41,230 nt of DNA from Acanthamoeba lenticulata (Eukaryota; Discosea; Longamoebia; Acanthamoebidae). The stretch spans positions 1 through 41,230 of the forward strand of contig NAVB01000712.1 in NCBI GenBank assembly GCA_002179805.1. Reading direction: 5' to 3'. Shown here piece after piece: positions 10,201 to 21,705 of this stretch (positions are counted from its first letter, which is position 1; every line of letters begins with the position of its first letter). The notes under the pieces are model-generated. The model saw only the letters and a program-made list of their open reading frames with translations, did not search any database and was not told where the DNA came from. A program made the position numbers and the translations under genes.

Positions 10201-13200
10201 ACGTCCTCCGCTACACGCGTGATTGAAGATTGCAAGCAAGCAAAGGTCCAAGGTTAAACGAAACCGTGTGAACAGGGCTTGGGGAGGTTGGCGCTGCACC
10301 CCCAAACGTACAAGACTCTGCACCAATGCATTGGCGAAAACAAGAAGTTGTGGAAGACAACCATGGTCGCGGCCATCTGCGCCTTCATCGCCGAAGAGCA
10401 GCTCAAGAAGATCGTGGACATGAACACGTTCCGCGTTGCGATCAGCATCTTGAAGGAGTTCCTCGAGGCGACGGTAGGCTAGCTCCACACGTCTGGTCGC
10501 GGTTTTAGAGAGTCGACTTTCTAACACTCCACCCCCCGAAATCAGCTGCCGGCACTCCAGGTCGAGGAGGACATCGATGGCCAGGAGCTCTTGCAGGGCA
10601 TCGCCAACTCGGTCCGCTACTACTTCTGCAAGGTTGTCCATCACGTCTCCTGGCAGGCACACCTACGCGAGGAGATTGCATTCGACCCGGTATGCCTGGC
10701 TTGCTTTGGCCCTCTCTGGCCAACCGAGGCAATGACTGATACACACAATTGCATGTGCATCCCTTTAGGCCATGTGCGAAAAGCTGCTGCGCTGCCTGTT
10801 CCGTTGGTGCAGCGACGACATCGCCAAGTTCAAGATTGACATGAAGAAGGAGGAGAAGGAGTGGAGCAGGCCCATCTCCCTGCTCAGCTTCATCAACGGC
10901 GAGATCGCGACCCTTCACCTCGCCGCGTCGCAGGTTAGTCTGACCCAAACAAGCGCGTTGTCTCTACATGGTCATTTTTTGCTTACTTGAACTCGGCGTT
11001 CAACACGTGCAGGCCATCGCCTATCTGCTGTGCCAGAAGTTTGATGACAAGATGCATATGAACCCAAAGGGTGGAATCGGTGGGTCGGTAATCATCCAGC
11101 ACATCGACAATGACATCAAGCACTTCAACACGGAGGTGTTCTCGGCCGCTTGCTTGGCGATGAAGAACTACATCGTCTTGAACTGTGGAGGCATCTTCAC
11201 GCACAAGCAATGTGACGGCGGCAAAGTGTTCACCGACATTGTAAATAAGGTGCGTCTCCCTCTGGGGCCTCCCTCATTTGTTGAAGTCGAGAAAAAGCAG
11301 AGTTTCTCACTTTGACCATCTCGCCGGCGTCCAGTGCTACGACTCGCACCTGCAGATGGCAGAGGGCTACTTTGACGCGCTGGTGCACTCGTGCCAAGCG
11401 ACCGAGCCGGCCCTTTATCCCAAGCAGGAACCCACTGTCGTGACGACCTTGCTCTACCTGGGCTTCTACAAGCTGGCCGACGACAAGGTCACAACGCGGC
11501 GCAAGGCTGCCGAGCTCATTCACTGGCTGAGTGAGGCCGTCTACCAGGCCCTCCGCCTCCAGCTCGTCACGCCGGAAGTGCGGCCCTATTACAACATGGC
11601 CATTGCTAGCGCCCTCCAGAAGGACGTGTCCTACACCTCCTGGCAGTCCGAGATCGCGACCATCCTGTGCAAGCAGGAGGAGGCGGGCCAAGTGGCCGGC
11701 ATGGTGATCAAGGAGCTGATCGAGCGTGTCAAGCAGAACTCGGTGACGCGGCGCATGATATTCAAGAACGTCGAGTGGATACTGCCCTGGATCGACACGC
11801 TCGTCTCTGTCAGTGGCGGCCTCCTCGAGCAGCTGTTCGGGCTGATCAAGGAGCACTACCACAACCAAACCATCGAGATCCAGAAAATCTGGTGTACACT
11901 GGCCCGCAAGGTGCGCCTCCATACCTTCTTGATTCATTTATTTATTTCTATTTTACAAATAATTATCACATTAAAAAAATCTGTGCCTCACTTGTGCGCC
12001 ATCTCTGCAGCCGTCCAACGTCAAGACCATCCTGGAGTACTTCTTGGACGAGGCCCGCTGGGCCGACATGCAGAAGGTGCGCCCTCACGAGAGCTTCTGT
12101 GCGTGAGACCCTCTCCGGTTATTGAAGAAGAGGCTGTGTTGTATTTGATGTGCAGAGCGGCTACGACCTTGCTCTGGCCAAGTGGCTCTTGGTGTCGATG
12201 GTGCAAAAGAACAACATCCGCACGCTGCATACCACCGACAGCACATTGGATGCACAAAAGCTCAACAAACTGGTCGTTGACGCCCTTGTCGCCGTACGGC
12301 CTCGCCTGGCTCCTCATCCTGCTGCCTCACGCTGTGGCCGTGATCGCGGCTTCCTCACCACACGCGCGAAACCGCAACACTGGTGCAGGAGTTGGAGCAA
12401 ATACCAGCCTTCCCGGACGTCGAGCGACACCAGCGCGCGCTCTCTTTCCTGATCGACGTCATCATCGAAGTGCCTGTGCAGGAGTACATCAACCACCTGC
12501 CGACGATCGTCCACGTCCTCTTCCTCGGTACGTATTTCCTCACAGGAGGATACGACGGGGAGCGAGACCGGCTCACAGACGATCACATCACCATACGTTA
12601 CAACACGTGAACAGGTCTCGTGCGCGAAGAAACCAACGTCAGCACCAGGCGCGAGATGCGGATGCTGTACTGCGAGCTGTGCAGCAACCTCCTCAACGTG
12701 TTTGGGTTCCAGCAGTGGCGGAAGCTCTCGTCCGAGTGGGAGGACGCCGACCACTTGCACGCCGACAAGATCGACAGCTTCTTCAGGTGACGACTGGAAC
12801 TCCCTTCCCCCAGACCGAATCCCTCTTGGTTCTTTCGATTGACGAGAGAGGGCTCTTTGGCCTGGGGCGCGGCAGACTGGTGGACGGCAAGGAGGACGCC
12901 CTGTCGGACAAGGTGCTCGCCAGCATCGACAGCCTGTGCGCCAAGGTGTGCCAGTTCCTCTTTGCCCAGGAGCGATCGACCGAGAAGTCCGCCCGGCGCG
13001 AGTGGAGCCTCAAAGGTAAGCTAAAGAGACCGAACCATCAATTGATACCGCAGCGCAACTCACAACGGCGGATGGACCGCACGCAGCGCTCGAGTTTGCT
13101 GAGAAGGCGGCCACCATGCGGATGAAGAAGCTGTCGTACCACATCTACAGGTTCCTCCTCTCGGAGATCCCGTTCCTCGATCACGTGGCAGAGGATGTGC

Positions 13201-16200
13201 AGAAGCTCTCGCGCCACTTCGTGGGAGCCCTCAAGCTGTGGGAGACCGACAAGGAGGGCGCCAAGCACATCAGCCTCGAGCTCACCCAGACCATCCACGT
13301 ACTGCCTTCTCGCTGAACACCACATAGGCCTTATCCCCCCCCCCGTGTTTGCAGCCAACGGCCATTGCGCCTTACCCGCGGTCGTGATGTTCGTGCAGCG
13401 CATGTTCCTCCTCGTGGAGCAAGCCGGCCAGCTGCCCAAGTTCCCGGAGCTCTTCTGGCTCCCGGTGGCCATGACCGACAAGTGCGTCCACAAGGAATTC
13501 GTCCCGAGCCGTACGCACTTCTACTCTCCTCCCGCTCCTCGTGCTTCGCGTGTTCGCATCACGTACGAGAGCACCGATTGACTCAACGCGGTCGCGGCTT
13601 TGGTTCCCACCATCAGAGCTGATCAACTTCTTCTGGACCATGGTCTCCCGGCTCCAATCGTCGAAGCAGTTGGAGCCCTTCTGCGCGGAGATCAGCGCCC
13701 GGTAGGACATCACACGCCCTCCTCCCTCTGCGCGTCCCCCCGCCCTCCTCCTTTCGCAGCACTGACCAGCGTGCTTTGGGGGAACGGATTAGCAATCCGG
13801 ACAAGCGGTTCGTGGGATTCCATCCGCTCTTGACGATGTGCCTCATCAAGGCCGACCCGAGCCTCAAGGACGACGTCATGAAGGTCTTTATTATTATTTG
13901 CCACTTTGTTCTCATCTCCCCCGCTTTGACGAAGGCCTTCTTTGCTCACCACGGTACCTTTGTCGCACACACGACGCGCACAGTTGATATTCGAGTTCTT
14001 CAACACGCCGGAGTGGGACGGCATCTTCCAGTGCAAGAGCCTCCAGCTCTTCGTCCGCAATGCCGTACGTGCCTTTCGATCCACCACCCACCAAACGATG
14101 AAGCTCTGATCATATATGCACCACACACATCACGCAGATGGGCATGCTGCCGGCCTACGTGGACTACATCCACCGCAACCCGGACTTCATCTCCATGAGG
14201 TTCCCCGTCATCATCGAGCAATGGTGCGCGGTCCACTCCACGAGGAGCCTTTTCATCTTGCGCATAGCAGGCCGGCGCTCAACTGTGCGCTGCTGCTGCT
14301 GCTGCTGCGTTTTCTCTTCTCAGGCTGGACTCGCAGCCGACGCCGTCCGCTGATGTGCGCGAATGCCTGCTGGGACTGGACGACATCTACGGCAAGAAAT
14401 GGGCCACAGCCGCGCAGCTGCAGGCCCACCTCCAGACGTCGCTCATCGACATCACCGACGACAAGGAGTTCAAGATCACCTTCTACGTCTGGCTCCTCGG
14501 CGGTGCGTCCTCGTCCCCCTCTGTGGTTCCTTCGCTCAAGCCACTTCGCATACTCACACACACACGTGTATGGGCTGTCTCTCACGACGATGGCGATGGC
14601 AACCGACAGACAAGGCCAACGTGCTGATCCCGCTGCTCCTCCGCAAGCCCGACTTCCCGGGGCTGGCCATCTTCTACAGGCAGCACGCCTCCTCGCAGCT
14701 CGAGGAGACCAAGATCAACCTCTTCTGCTTCAACGTGCGTCGTGCTCGGCACGAGGCCTTCAAAAAAGGGTCCTAATCCGCGGTTGGTGTGTGTGTGGCT
14801 CGAGCGCAGGACCTGAAGCAAAACATGTGGGGCGGCTCGTTTGCGGCGCGCATTGTCATCAGCCCACCGACCGCCTCGGCATCGGGACCCACGCCCACCA
14901 CGGCGCAGCCAGCGCCCACGTCGGCAGACCGGGCCAAGGAGAGCGCGAAGAAGTACGCGGGCTCGAGCTCTGGCTTCTTGAGTCGAGGTTTCCTCATTGG
15001 CTGCTGCTTCTTTACATTTGTCTGCAGGTTGCCGATGGGTCGTTCCGATGACACGATGGACTCGTCGAAGCGCTCGGCCTCCTTCGATCACGAACGGCCG
15101 CCGAGGCTGAGCATCGACGAGGGCGCTCGCTGGAAGCCCGTACGCATCCTTCCCACACACCTTCTACGAGCGGCTTACAATCAAAACATACACAAAAGGA
15201 GGAGGACGAGCCCAGCACGAGCATGTCGGCGCGCGTGCGGGACACCGACCGGGAGGACAAGAAGCTGCGTGTCCCGCCCCCTCCCGCCTCGGCCCGGCCG
15301 CGCGAGCGTGAACGAGACCGTGACCGCGACCGCGGACACCGTGACCGCGATCGAGACCGCGACCGGGACCGCGACCGGCGAGACAGGGACCGTGACCGCT
15401 CGAGGCGGCACGACGACGACGACAAGAAGGGCTCATCACGGAGCTCAAGCCACAAGGAGTCGTCCTCCTCCTCGCGCAGCAAGGATCGCAGCAAGCGCCA
15501 CGACGACCGCGACCGTGACAGGGACCGTGACCGCGACCGTGATCGGGACCGCGACCGCGACCGCGACAGGGATCGCGACCGCGACCGCGACCGTAAGCGC
15601 AGTGACCGGAGCGACCGGCGAGATCGGTCACACAAGCGGAAGGACGAGGACGCCTCGTCTCGCACGAGCAGCCGCGACATGGAGCCTGTCGAGCAGCAGC
15701 AAAAGAAGACCTCCGACCGCAGCCACAGCGTCGGTGGCCGGATGGAGGACGAGGCCGACGACTATTACCAGGGCAGCGGCAGCAGCGCGGAGCTCCAACG
15801 CGTGTCGTCAGCCCAGTTCCGCAGCACGCTCACCATGACCCGCGAGGCGCCCGTGCCCCAGAAGGTGGAGAGCCTCGACTCACCGCGCGCTGACTCGGAG
15901 GACGAGGACGAGGAGCCGCAGGCGATGATGGACGAGGACCAGGAGCCGGGCGACAACGACCTAGACCTCGAGCTGGAGCTCGAGCACGAGGAGCCGCTGC
16001 TCGAGGAGGAACAGCCGCGGAGCTCCGACGACGAGGCGGCCTTTGGCATCGAGGAAGACGAAGAGCGCTACGAGGAGACCTTTGACGAGCGCCCGCCCAC
16101 GGGCGGCGACAGCCGCGAGTTCGAGGGCTACGCCGACAAGGATAGCCTGGTGGTCACCTCGTCCTCAGGCCCCTATGGCTTTGACTTTGACGACGTGCTC

Positions 16201-16924
16201 CTGTCCAAGGACTCGCTGCTCCAGAGCCTCCAGAGCTACAGCCAGCCCACCGATGAGTCCGTATCATCGCTGGCGCTTGCTGCTGAGGGCCTCCGCGCCA
16301 CCAGCGCCGAGGATTCCCCGAGGAGCGAGGGCGATCAGCGCTCGGAGGAGAGAAGCTACAGCTCGGACGACAACCAAGACCGCGACGCGGACGACCACAT
16401 CGCGGACGAGGATGACTTTGCTGATGACGACGCCGAGACGCGGGAGCGCAAGCTCGAGATTCAGGAGTTCTGGCAGCAGGGCGTGAATGAGCTGATCCGA
16501 ATCCTGAAGAGCGGCAATCACATTTACACGGAGGACCTCTATCTGCCTCCTGTTGATGATAACACGCTCGAGGAGGTCGTTCACTGTGACTCGGACGCCA
16601 GCGCGGACGTACGCTTCCCGCTTTTGGACCAGCATTTGATTGCGCGTCTCACAATCTGGTATGGCCGTGCAGGTCAAGATGTATGCCCTGGGCAAGGCCT
16701 TGGCCTACTTCCAGCTCCTGCAGGACGCCCTCGACGATCCGAATGTACGTCCTCGTACTCCGGTTGGCTCCCCTTTTTGTAGTCTGCTCTGACCTGCAGA
16801 GACTTGTCTTGCTGGGACACAGAACGAGTGGGAGGACCGACGGGAGGTGGAGGACCTTCACCAAGGCATCGACGAACTGTTGCGCGGCAGTTTCTTCAAG
16901 ATCCAAGGCGTTGAGCAGGATTGA
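7258..16924 (+). CDS. Furry/Mor2/Tao3-family cell-morphogenesis scaffold
   Basis: Thirty-four predicted exons give 2367 aa, within the family's usual size range. Exons: 7258..7353, 7390..7617, 7683..7909, 7981..8211, 8318..8665, 8729..8859, 8930..9058, 9146..9306, 9377..9510, 9578..9984, 10065..10198, 10276..10473, 10546..10689, 10769..10933, 11013..11249, 11335..11910, 12011..12076, 12156..12293, 12389..12527, 12615..12786, 12849..13015, 13399..13510 (preceded by 13054..13298), 13617..13701, 13760..13883, 13984..14064, 14138..14223, 14324..14502, 14610..14734, 14810..14952, 15028..15139, 15199..16608, 16673..16744, 16823..16924. The N-terminal about 1800 residues are HEAT/ARM-like helices. 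Furry-type landmarks are the FRWC block, LLYLGFYKLADDKVTTRRKAAEL, and IQKIWCTLARKPSNVKTILEYF. Furry proteins scaffold NDR/LATS kinases with Mob at the cortex and control polarity. Residues about 1875-1990 are an Arg-Asp repeat, followed by an acidic region and a helical C-terminus. Confidence 0.7.
15299..15620 (+). repeat. Arg-Asp dipeptide repeat tract in the Furry-like gene
   Basis: Two blocks of tandem CGNGAC-type hexamers encode alternating Arg-Asp/Asp-Arg dipeptides, separated by a Ser/Lys-rich spacer and a short HDDDD run. Codons vary (CGC/CGT/CGG/AGG with GAC/GAT), so the dipeptide pattern, not only the DNA repeat, seems maintained. Such RD tracts are typical of splicing and transcription factors rather than cortical scaffolds. 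Confidence 0.85.
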
Positions 16925-17032
16925 AGCTCTTCTGGGGTGCGAGAGGGAAGGATTTTCTTTTTCGGATTTGCAAAAAATGACAAAAAAAATGCTGTCCTGA
17001 GGTGTCCTCTTGTTCTCGTTGTTGTGTTGTGC

Positions 17033-20000
17033 CTACGAGGCAGATATTTCAGTAAGGGGAGTAGCCGACGTGGGCGTGGGCGGCATCGACGAGGAGGAAG
17101 CCAGCAAGGCGTCGGTTGAGCCGACAACGTCCATGGGGTCGACCGAGGCAGAAACGTCGCCCATCTCGACGCGCATCACGTCGGGGATGGCCAGGTCGTC
17201 GCTGCCATAGTGGACCAGCTGGCTGTCGCTTCGTCGCCGATCGACGCTGGCGCGCGAGTTCCTTCTTTCCCGCTGCTGTCGTAGTGTCGGCGTGCTGTGG
17301 TGCTCGTCCTCTCGCCTGCCGCCGCCCTTGTTGTTCTTGTTTCCTCCGCTGCTCTTCCTGTTGCCCATGCTTCCCCTCCGCCTGGCCTTGGGCTCGGTCG
17401 GGTTGTACACCGTCTCGTAGCGCGAGTGCCTGAGTCACGCCCCCAAAAATCCGTGTCAATTGCGGTCCTCTTGCATGCGAGTGCAGCGCTGTTGACGTAC
17501 CTGCGCACAAAGGCCTCGTCCGACGTGTCCTCGCTGCTCGAGCCTTCGTCGGGCAGGGCCGCCAGTGTCTCGGCGTCGAGCTCCACCACTCCTGCCACTT
17601 TTTCTGCGCGAGCGTAATGGGCGGTGAGGCCAACAAAAGTGTAAAAGGAGTAATTTAAAAAGTAAATGAATAAAAACGAATAAATGAAGAGTGGAAGTAC
17701 CTGTGGCAACGCTGTCACCGTTGGACTGCCGCTCCCGGCCATACGGGGCCGCGTTGACGGCGGGCGTGTCGGTGACGATGCGCCAGGAGGGCGTGACGAC
17801 CTCAGGCTTCTCGGGAACGACGATGCGGTGGACTTGGTCATCAAAGACCACCCGCGAGATGTCAAAATCGCTCGTGCGCAGACCCTTGGGCGTGCGCGTG
17901 CTGCGGGGCCCGCCCGGGGTGCCTCCCGCCTTGCTGCTGGCATGGTCGCGCTGCTTCACCTCGGGCGTCGGCATCTCTCTTCCGCCGCCGCTGCCGCCCT
18001 TCTTGCTGACGCGCATCTTGAGCGTGTTGCGGTAACGCTTCTTGAGGTGGGGCACGAGGTCCAGCTGGGTGGACCGCACCCAGCGATTCTCCGACTCGGC
18101 ACGACCCTTGTAGTGCACCAGGTACTCCCACTCGTTCGTGCCCTCCACCTTGCACCGCGCGATGATGCGCGAGATGGCTGGCTCCTCACCCTTCTTGGTC
18201 TGCCGCAGCTGCTTCTATTGTGTTCCAAAAAAAAAGACGATAAAAAAATGGGGAGGAAAAAGGTGAGCCAAGACGTGGTAAGAGGGAAGAGGGCGGGAAG
18301 ACGCACGTAGGCCTTGTACTTCTCCGGGTCGCACGTGGCGCAGCAGCAGACCCCGCGGCAACGCGGGCAGGCCCACTCGCCCTTGGCCTTCTGTAGTACA
18401 ACGATCTCTTCGTCATAGTACTTCTCCAGACACCGCTCGCAGTACTGCATCCGGCACTTCGGGCCCCTGCAACGGAGATCAAGAAATCGATAAACAAATG
18501 AATAAAACTCCTCTTAAGAAAATAAAGAGCGCAGTACCCGCTAACACCGTCGCAGCACATGATGACGGGCTTGTGTCGGAGGCACTGGTGACACCATTGG
18601 CTGACGGGGATGCGTGTTTGCTTCCTGGACAGCCGCCGGGCCTTCTTCTCGCCCTTTTCGACGTCGGGCTCCTCGCGCTTGCGCTTGGAGCAGAGGCCAG
18701 AGCCCTCCTTCCACAGGGGGTTCTTCCGCGCCTCGCTCTCAAAGTCCTGCACGAGCTCCGAGCACTCCAGATCCTGCGCCCTCTCCCACGAGTTCTCCGA
18801 GTCCGCCAGCCCCTCCCACTTGACCAGATACTCCACACTCCCCTGATTATCGCCCCACGAAAATGTCAGCCATTTAAAAACATTAACCGAAAAAAAAAAG
18901 GAAAAACAAACCTTTCGTATTCGCTTACTCATGATCTCTTCGATGAAGTACTCTTGAGCCTCATCGTCCTCCTCGCCAAGTACTCTCTGGTCGGTCCTTC
19001 GTTTGTTCTTGTTTTCAGCTCGCTTGTCGCCTCTCACGTCCTTGTCGCCTTCGTTGTCCTTGCCTCGAGAGGCGTCACGGTCACTCGGGCTCGAACGCTT
19101 CAGAGCCCAATAGCCGGATCCTGCAAAAGCATCACATAAAAATGAAGTACCAACATCCCGTCAGCTTGCTGGGTGCGCACGCGGCAGGCCTGAAGGTGAG
19201 CTTTGGGAGGACCAACCTCGTTGATGTGACTGAAACAGCTCGGGGTGGGTAGATATCTGCGACATGACGGTGTTTCCCCACGTTGGCGTTCCTACACGAT
19301 GGTATAGAAAGGGCGTAGGTTGAGGTTGGCGCGGGGCTACGGCGGTCTAAAGGCAAGGGCAAGGGAGGAGGGGAGACGAACGGGCCCGCTCGGGACAAAT
19401 AGAAGACCAGTGGTGATCAATGAAAGCGCAAATCTCAGATTTGCAATGAAAGTACTGCCGCTGGTGCAGAATCTCCAAGTTGTAGAGGGCGGTTAGAATA
19501 ATGTCCATCCTGTGCGGAGTTGTTTTGTGAGACCGCCACCTCGCTTATGCTCAGGGTAAGAAAAAAAAAAAATGACAATCACAGGCCCATACCAATTCTT
19601 GGCGTGTGTTTCGCCCGTTTCGCAGTTGGAACACTTGAGGTGGCATTTCTTCTGTAATGCGGCGTAGGAGGGCTGTGGCTGAGGTGTGAGAACAAGCTTT
19701 GTAAAGGTATCGCGCGAGGACCTACCAATTGCAGAGAGGTTCCACAGATGAAGCATTTCATTTCCACCAATTTCGTGGTTGCGTTGGCGTCAGACAGCTC
19801 GTCCGTTGAGATGAGGATGGACGATGACGAAGAAGAAAGAGATGGAGAATTTGAAGTTCCGCCTCCATCGATGGTACAGTCATGCGGGACGAGCGGAATG
19901 CGGAAGGCCTCTACCCTGCTTGATACATTCATAAATCGCTTATCGGTTGAGGTTGTGATTACCGCGAATTCTTCGAATTCACTGTCAGGGGTGCGGTCCT

Positions 20001-20097
20001 CAAGAGCGAATGGACCTCGCCTCCAAGCATATCGCCCTTGCCTCATCATCGATGGAGAAGTGCCATTTGGCGTTAAAACCAGGTGATCCATCTCCAC
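17033..20097 (-). CDS. Chromatin reader: ASH2-type PHD-like/winged helix, chromodomain, CDCA7-type zinc finger, chromodomain
   Basis: Ten predicted exons, complement(17033..17429, 17501..17603, 17701..18214, 18307..18466, 18538..18842, 18912..19120, 19217..19291, 19382..19509, 19593..19678, 19726..20097), give 782 aa with all phases agreeing. About residues 113-218 resemble the atypical PHD-like/winged-helix DNA-binding region of ASH2L: CxxC pairs, then ICAFIDHHW, then TPTWGNTVMSQIS. About 278-326 form a chromodomain (EYLVKWEGLADSENSWE). About 376-440 match the zf-4CXXC_R1 finger of CDCA7 proteins (WCHQC...YCERC...ACPRCRGVCCCATC). About 458-505 form a second chromo-like domain (WEYLVHYKGRAESENRWV). 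The tail is basic and low-complexity. A nuclear histone- or DNA-methylation reader is inferred. An ATG at 19265 could start a shorter chromodomain-only protein, but that would cut the ASH2-like domain in two. No SPRY domain is present. Confidence 0.75.
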
Positions 20098-20721
20098 TAG
20101 ATAAACATGGGGTGATGCGTTCTTTTTGGTGAGGTGGATATCTTAAGGTGGCTCCACGGGAACGTGTCGACGTGGCCACATTTGACCGGAGTTATTAGAC
20201 GCTGAACTGCACGAAACGTCTGAGAAATATTTTGATGGAGCACTTGTCTGTGTGCGGCGATTTGGAGAGGCCGTTAGGTTGTTAGCAAGAAAACGGCCCA
20301 GCACTCTTGGCTTGCCCGCTGTGTGGAACTCAGCCCTGCGTCAGTTGCGGGCGGGAAGTTCCCTCTGGTGTACCACTGGGCCAATCAAGAAATCTGCAGT
20401 GATTTGCCCTGAATTGCGCAAGTCGTCGACATAAAAGAAATTAGCGGCACTCCGTGGCGCGCAACAACCAACGGACGAGGCCTCGCGGAAACCAAGGCGC
20501 GCGAGAAGTGACTGCCGGGGAGACTTCAGTTGCGCTTGGCTTCTTGCTGCCCTGTCGAAGGAGTGCTTCCCGCATTTGATCCTACGCGACTTGAAAAAGC
20601 AGTGTGCACCACACTCGCCGATTCTCACACACACATCCTCGGTGGGACACCGACGAACGACGGCGACCTTTCACCCACTTAATTAATCGATACATTTTTT
20701 CGCGATAAGCAGCACTCCACA
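20098..20721. promoter_or_regulatory. Divergent intergenic region; AT-rich element before the four-TM gene
   Basis: These 624 nt separate the divergent starts of the chromatin-reader gene and the four-TM gene. No coding pattern or convincing splice structure is visible. An A/T-rich stretch at about 20679-20700, ending some 20 nt before the ATG at 20722, stands out and is a candidate core-promoter or initiator element; this is position-based inference only. Confidence 0.4.
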
Positions 20722-21705
20722 ATGTCGTTCTCCCCGCGCTGGCTGACCAGGCAATGCATCGCCTTCGTGATGCTTATCTTCCTTGCGATCTTCCTCATCA
20801 TTTCCCTCTCACTTCCGTGGTTTGGAATCGTGCAAAACAACGTGCCTCATCCAACATCGGCGAACGATACGATGGCTGCCATCGTGGGCGTCTTCTACTG
20901 GACGGGCTATGCGACTGCCGTTGCGCCAAACTACACGCAGTCCTATGCCACGCACAAGGACTGGGACGAGTTCCCTACTGATGGGCCCAAGACCATTTAC
21001 AGGGTTTGCATGGCTTGCGCGCTCATCGCCCTCATCCTCTCGATCGGTCTGGCCTTCTTCGTTCTCGTGGCCTCCATGTTGAAGAACTCTCGGCGGTGGT
21101 TCGAGCTGGTTTGCTGCGGCAAGACCAGGTGGATCCTCTTCGGCGTTTCGCTCGTCATCGTCCTTTTCGTCTTCCTCTCTTGGGTCATCTTCTTCGGATT
21201 CTCCAAGGCCCTCGGTGATGACGGTTCCATTTGCCCCGATCCCGCGTACGTCGGCACCAACCGCCTTTGGTGCGGAGCCTTCCTCGGTGCCAACGCCACT
21301 CTCGGCCGCCTTCACTCCCAATACGCTTGGGGCCCCAATGTCGGCTGGGTCTTCTCCGTCTTCAGCATGGTCTGGGCCCTTGGCGTCTCGTTCTTCCTCT
21401 TCATCGTCAAGCCCTACGAGAACTACCAGAAGCTGGGCGATGAGAACGATAAGCACGAGCGTGAGGCCTTCGCTCCCGGTGCCGGCGGCGGCTATGGTGG
21501 CGGCTATGGTGGCGGCGGCTATGGCGGTGGCGGTTACGGCGGCGGTTACGGCGGTGGCGGCTACGACCAGCGCGGCGGCGGCGGCTACGGCGGCGGCGGC
21601 TACGACCAGCGCGGTGGTGGTGGTGGCTATGGCGGCGACGAGAAGTACGGCGGTCGTGGCTACGACAAGTATGGCGGTGGCGGTGGCGGCTACGACAAGT
21701 ACTGA
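20722..21705 (+). CDS. Four-TM membrane protein with Gly/Tyr-rich cytosolic tail
   Basis: Intronless frame of 327 aa, the only complete multi-hundred-residue gene here without introns. Four hydrophobic segments lie at about 13-35, 95-119, 137-160 and 206-229, with both termini predicted cytosolic. The two outer loops carry Asn-x-Ser/Thr sites (about 48, 70 and 191), and the second has two Cys. This is a tetraspan/claudin-like layout, but I see no claudin or tetraspanin signature (no CCG motif in the outer loop; the CCG near 131 is cytosolic). After a short charged linker, residues about 253-327 are GGYGGGGYGG-type repeats with DQRGGG and final YDKY units, a disordered sticky tail. Codon use is strongly C-ending, consistent with high expression. 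Function is unknown. Confidence 0.85.
   Translation: MSFSPRWLTRQCIAFVMLIFLAIFLIISLSLPWFGIVQNNVPHPTSANDTMAAIVGVFYWTGYATAVAPNYTQSYATHKDWDEFPTDGPKTIYRVCMACALIALILSIGLAFFVLVASMLKNSRRWFELVCCGKTRWILFGVSLVIVLFVFLSWVIFFGFSKALGDDGSICPDPAYVGTNRLWCGAFLGANATLGRLHSQYAWGPNVGWVFSVFSMVWALGVSFFLFIVKPYENYQKLGDENDKHEREAFAPGAGGGYGGGYGGGGYGGGGYGGGYGGGGYDQRGGGGYGGGGYDQRGGGGGYGGDEKYGGRGYDKYGGGGGGYDKY
21478..21702 (+). repeat. Gly/Tyr-coding G/C-rich repeat
   Basis: Tandem GGC/GGT-TAT/TAC units encode the Gly/Tyr-rich tail of the four-TM protein, including two near-copies of a GGYDQRGGGG unit. The reverse strand is an open frame of Ala/Val/Thr repeats that is only an echo of this composition. Confidence 0.8.

Noticed and set aside
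11278..13125. 615-codon plus-strand continuous frame
   Set aside because: Only 11335..11910 is in the Furry coding frame; the rest reads through several predicted introns and out of frame across real exons.
13355..13398. Acceptor at 13354 for the Furry exon ending at 13510
   Set aside because: It puts the exon out of phase and gives an early stop; the acceptor at 13398 keeps the frame.
19217..19265. ATG at 19265 as the start of a stand-alone chromodomain gene
   Set aside because: Extending the exon to 19291 and joining 19382..20097 keeps phase and completes an ASH2-like winged helix; the short model would cut that domain in two and leave the upstream exons without an end.
21478..21702. Tandem repeat as a CRISPR-like or mobile-element repeat
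   Set aside because: The repeats are short, contiguous, in frame and encode a Gly/Tyr tail; there are no unique spacers.
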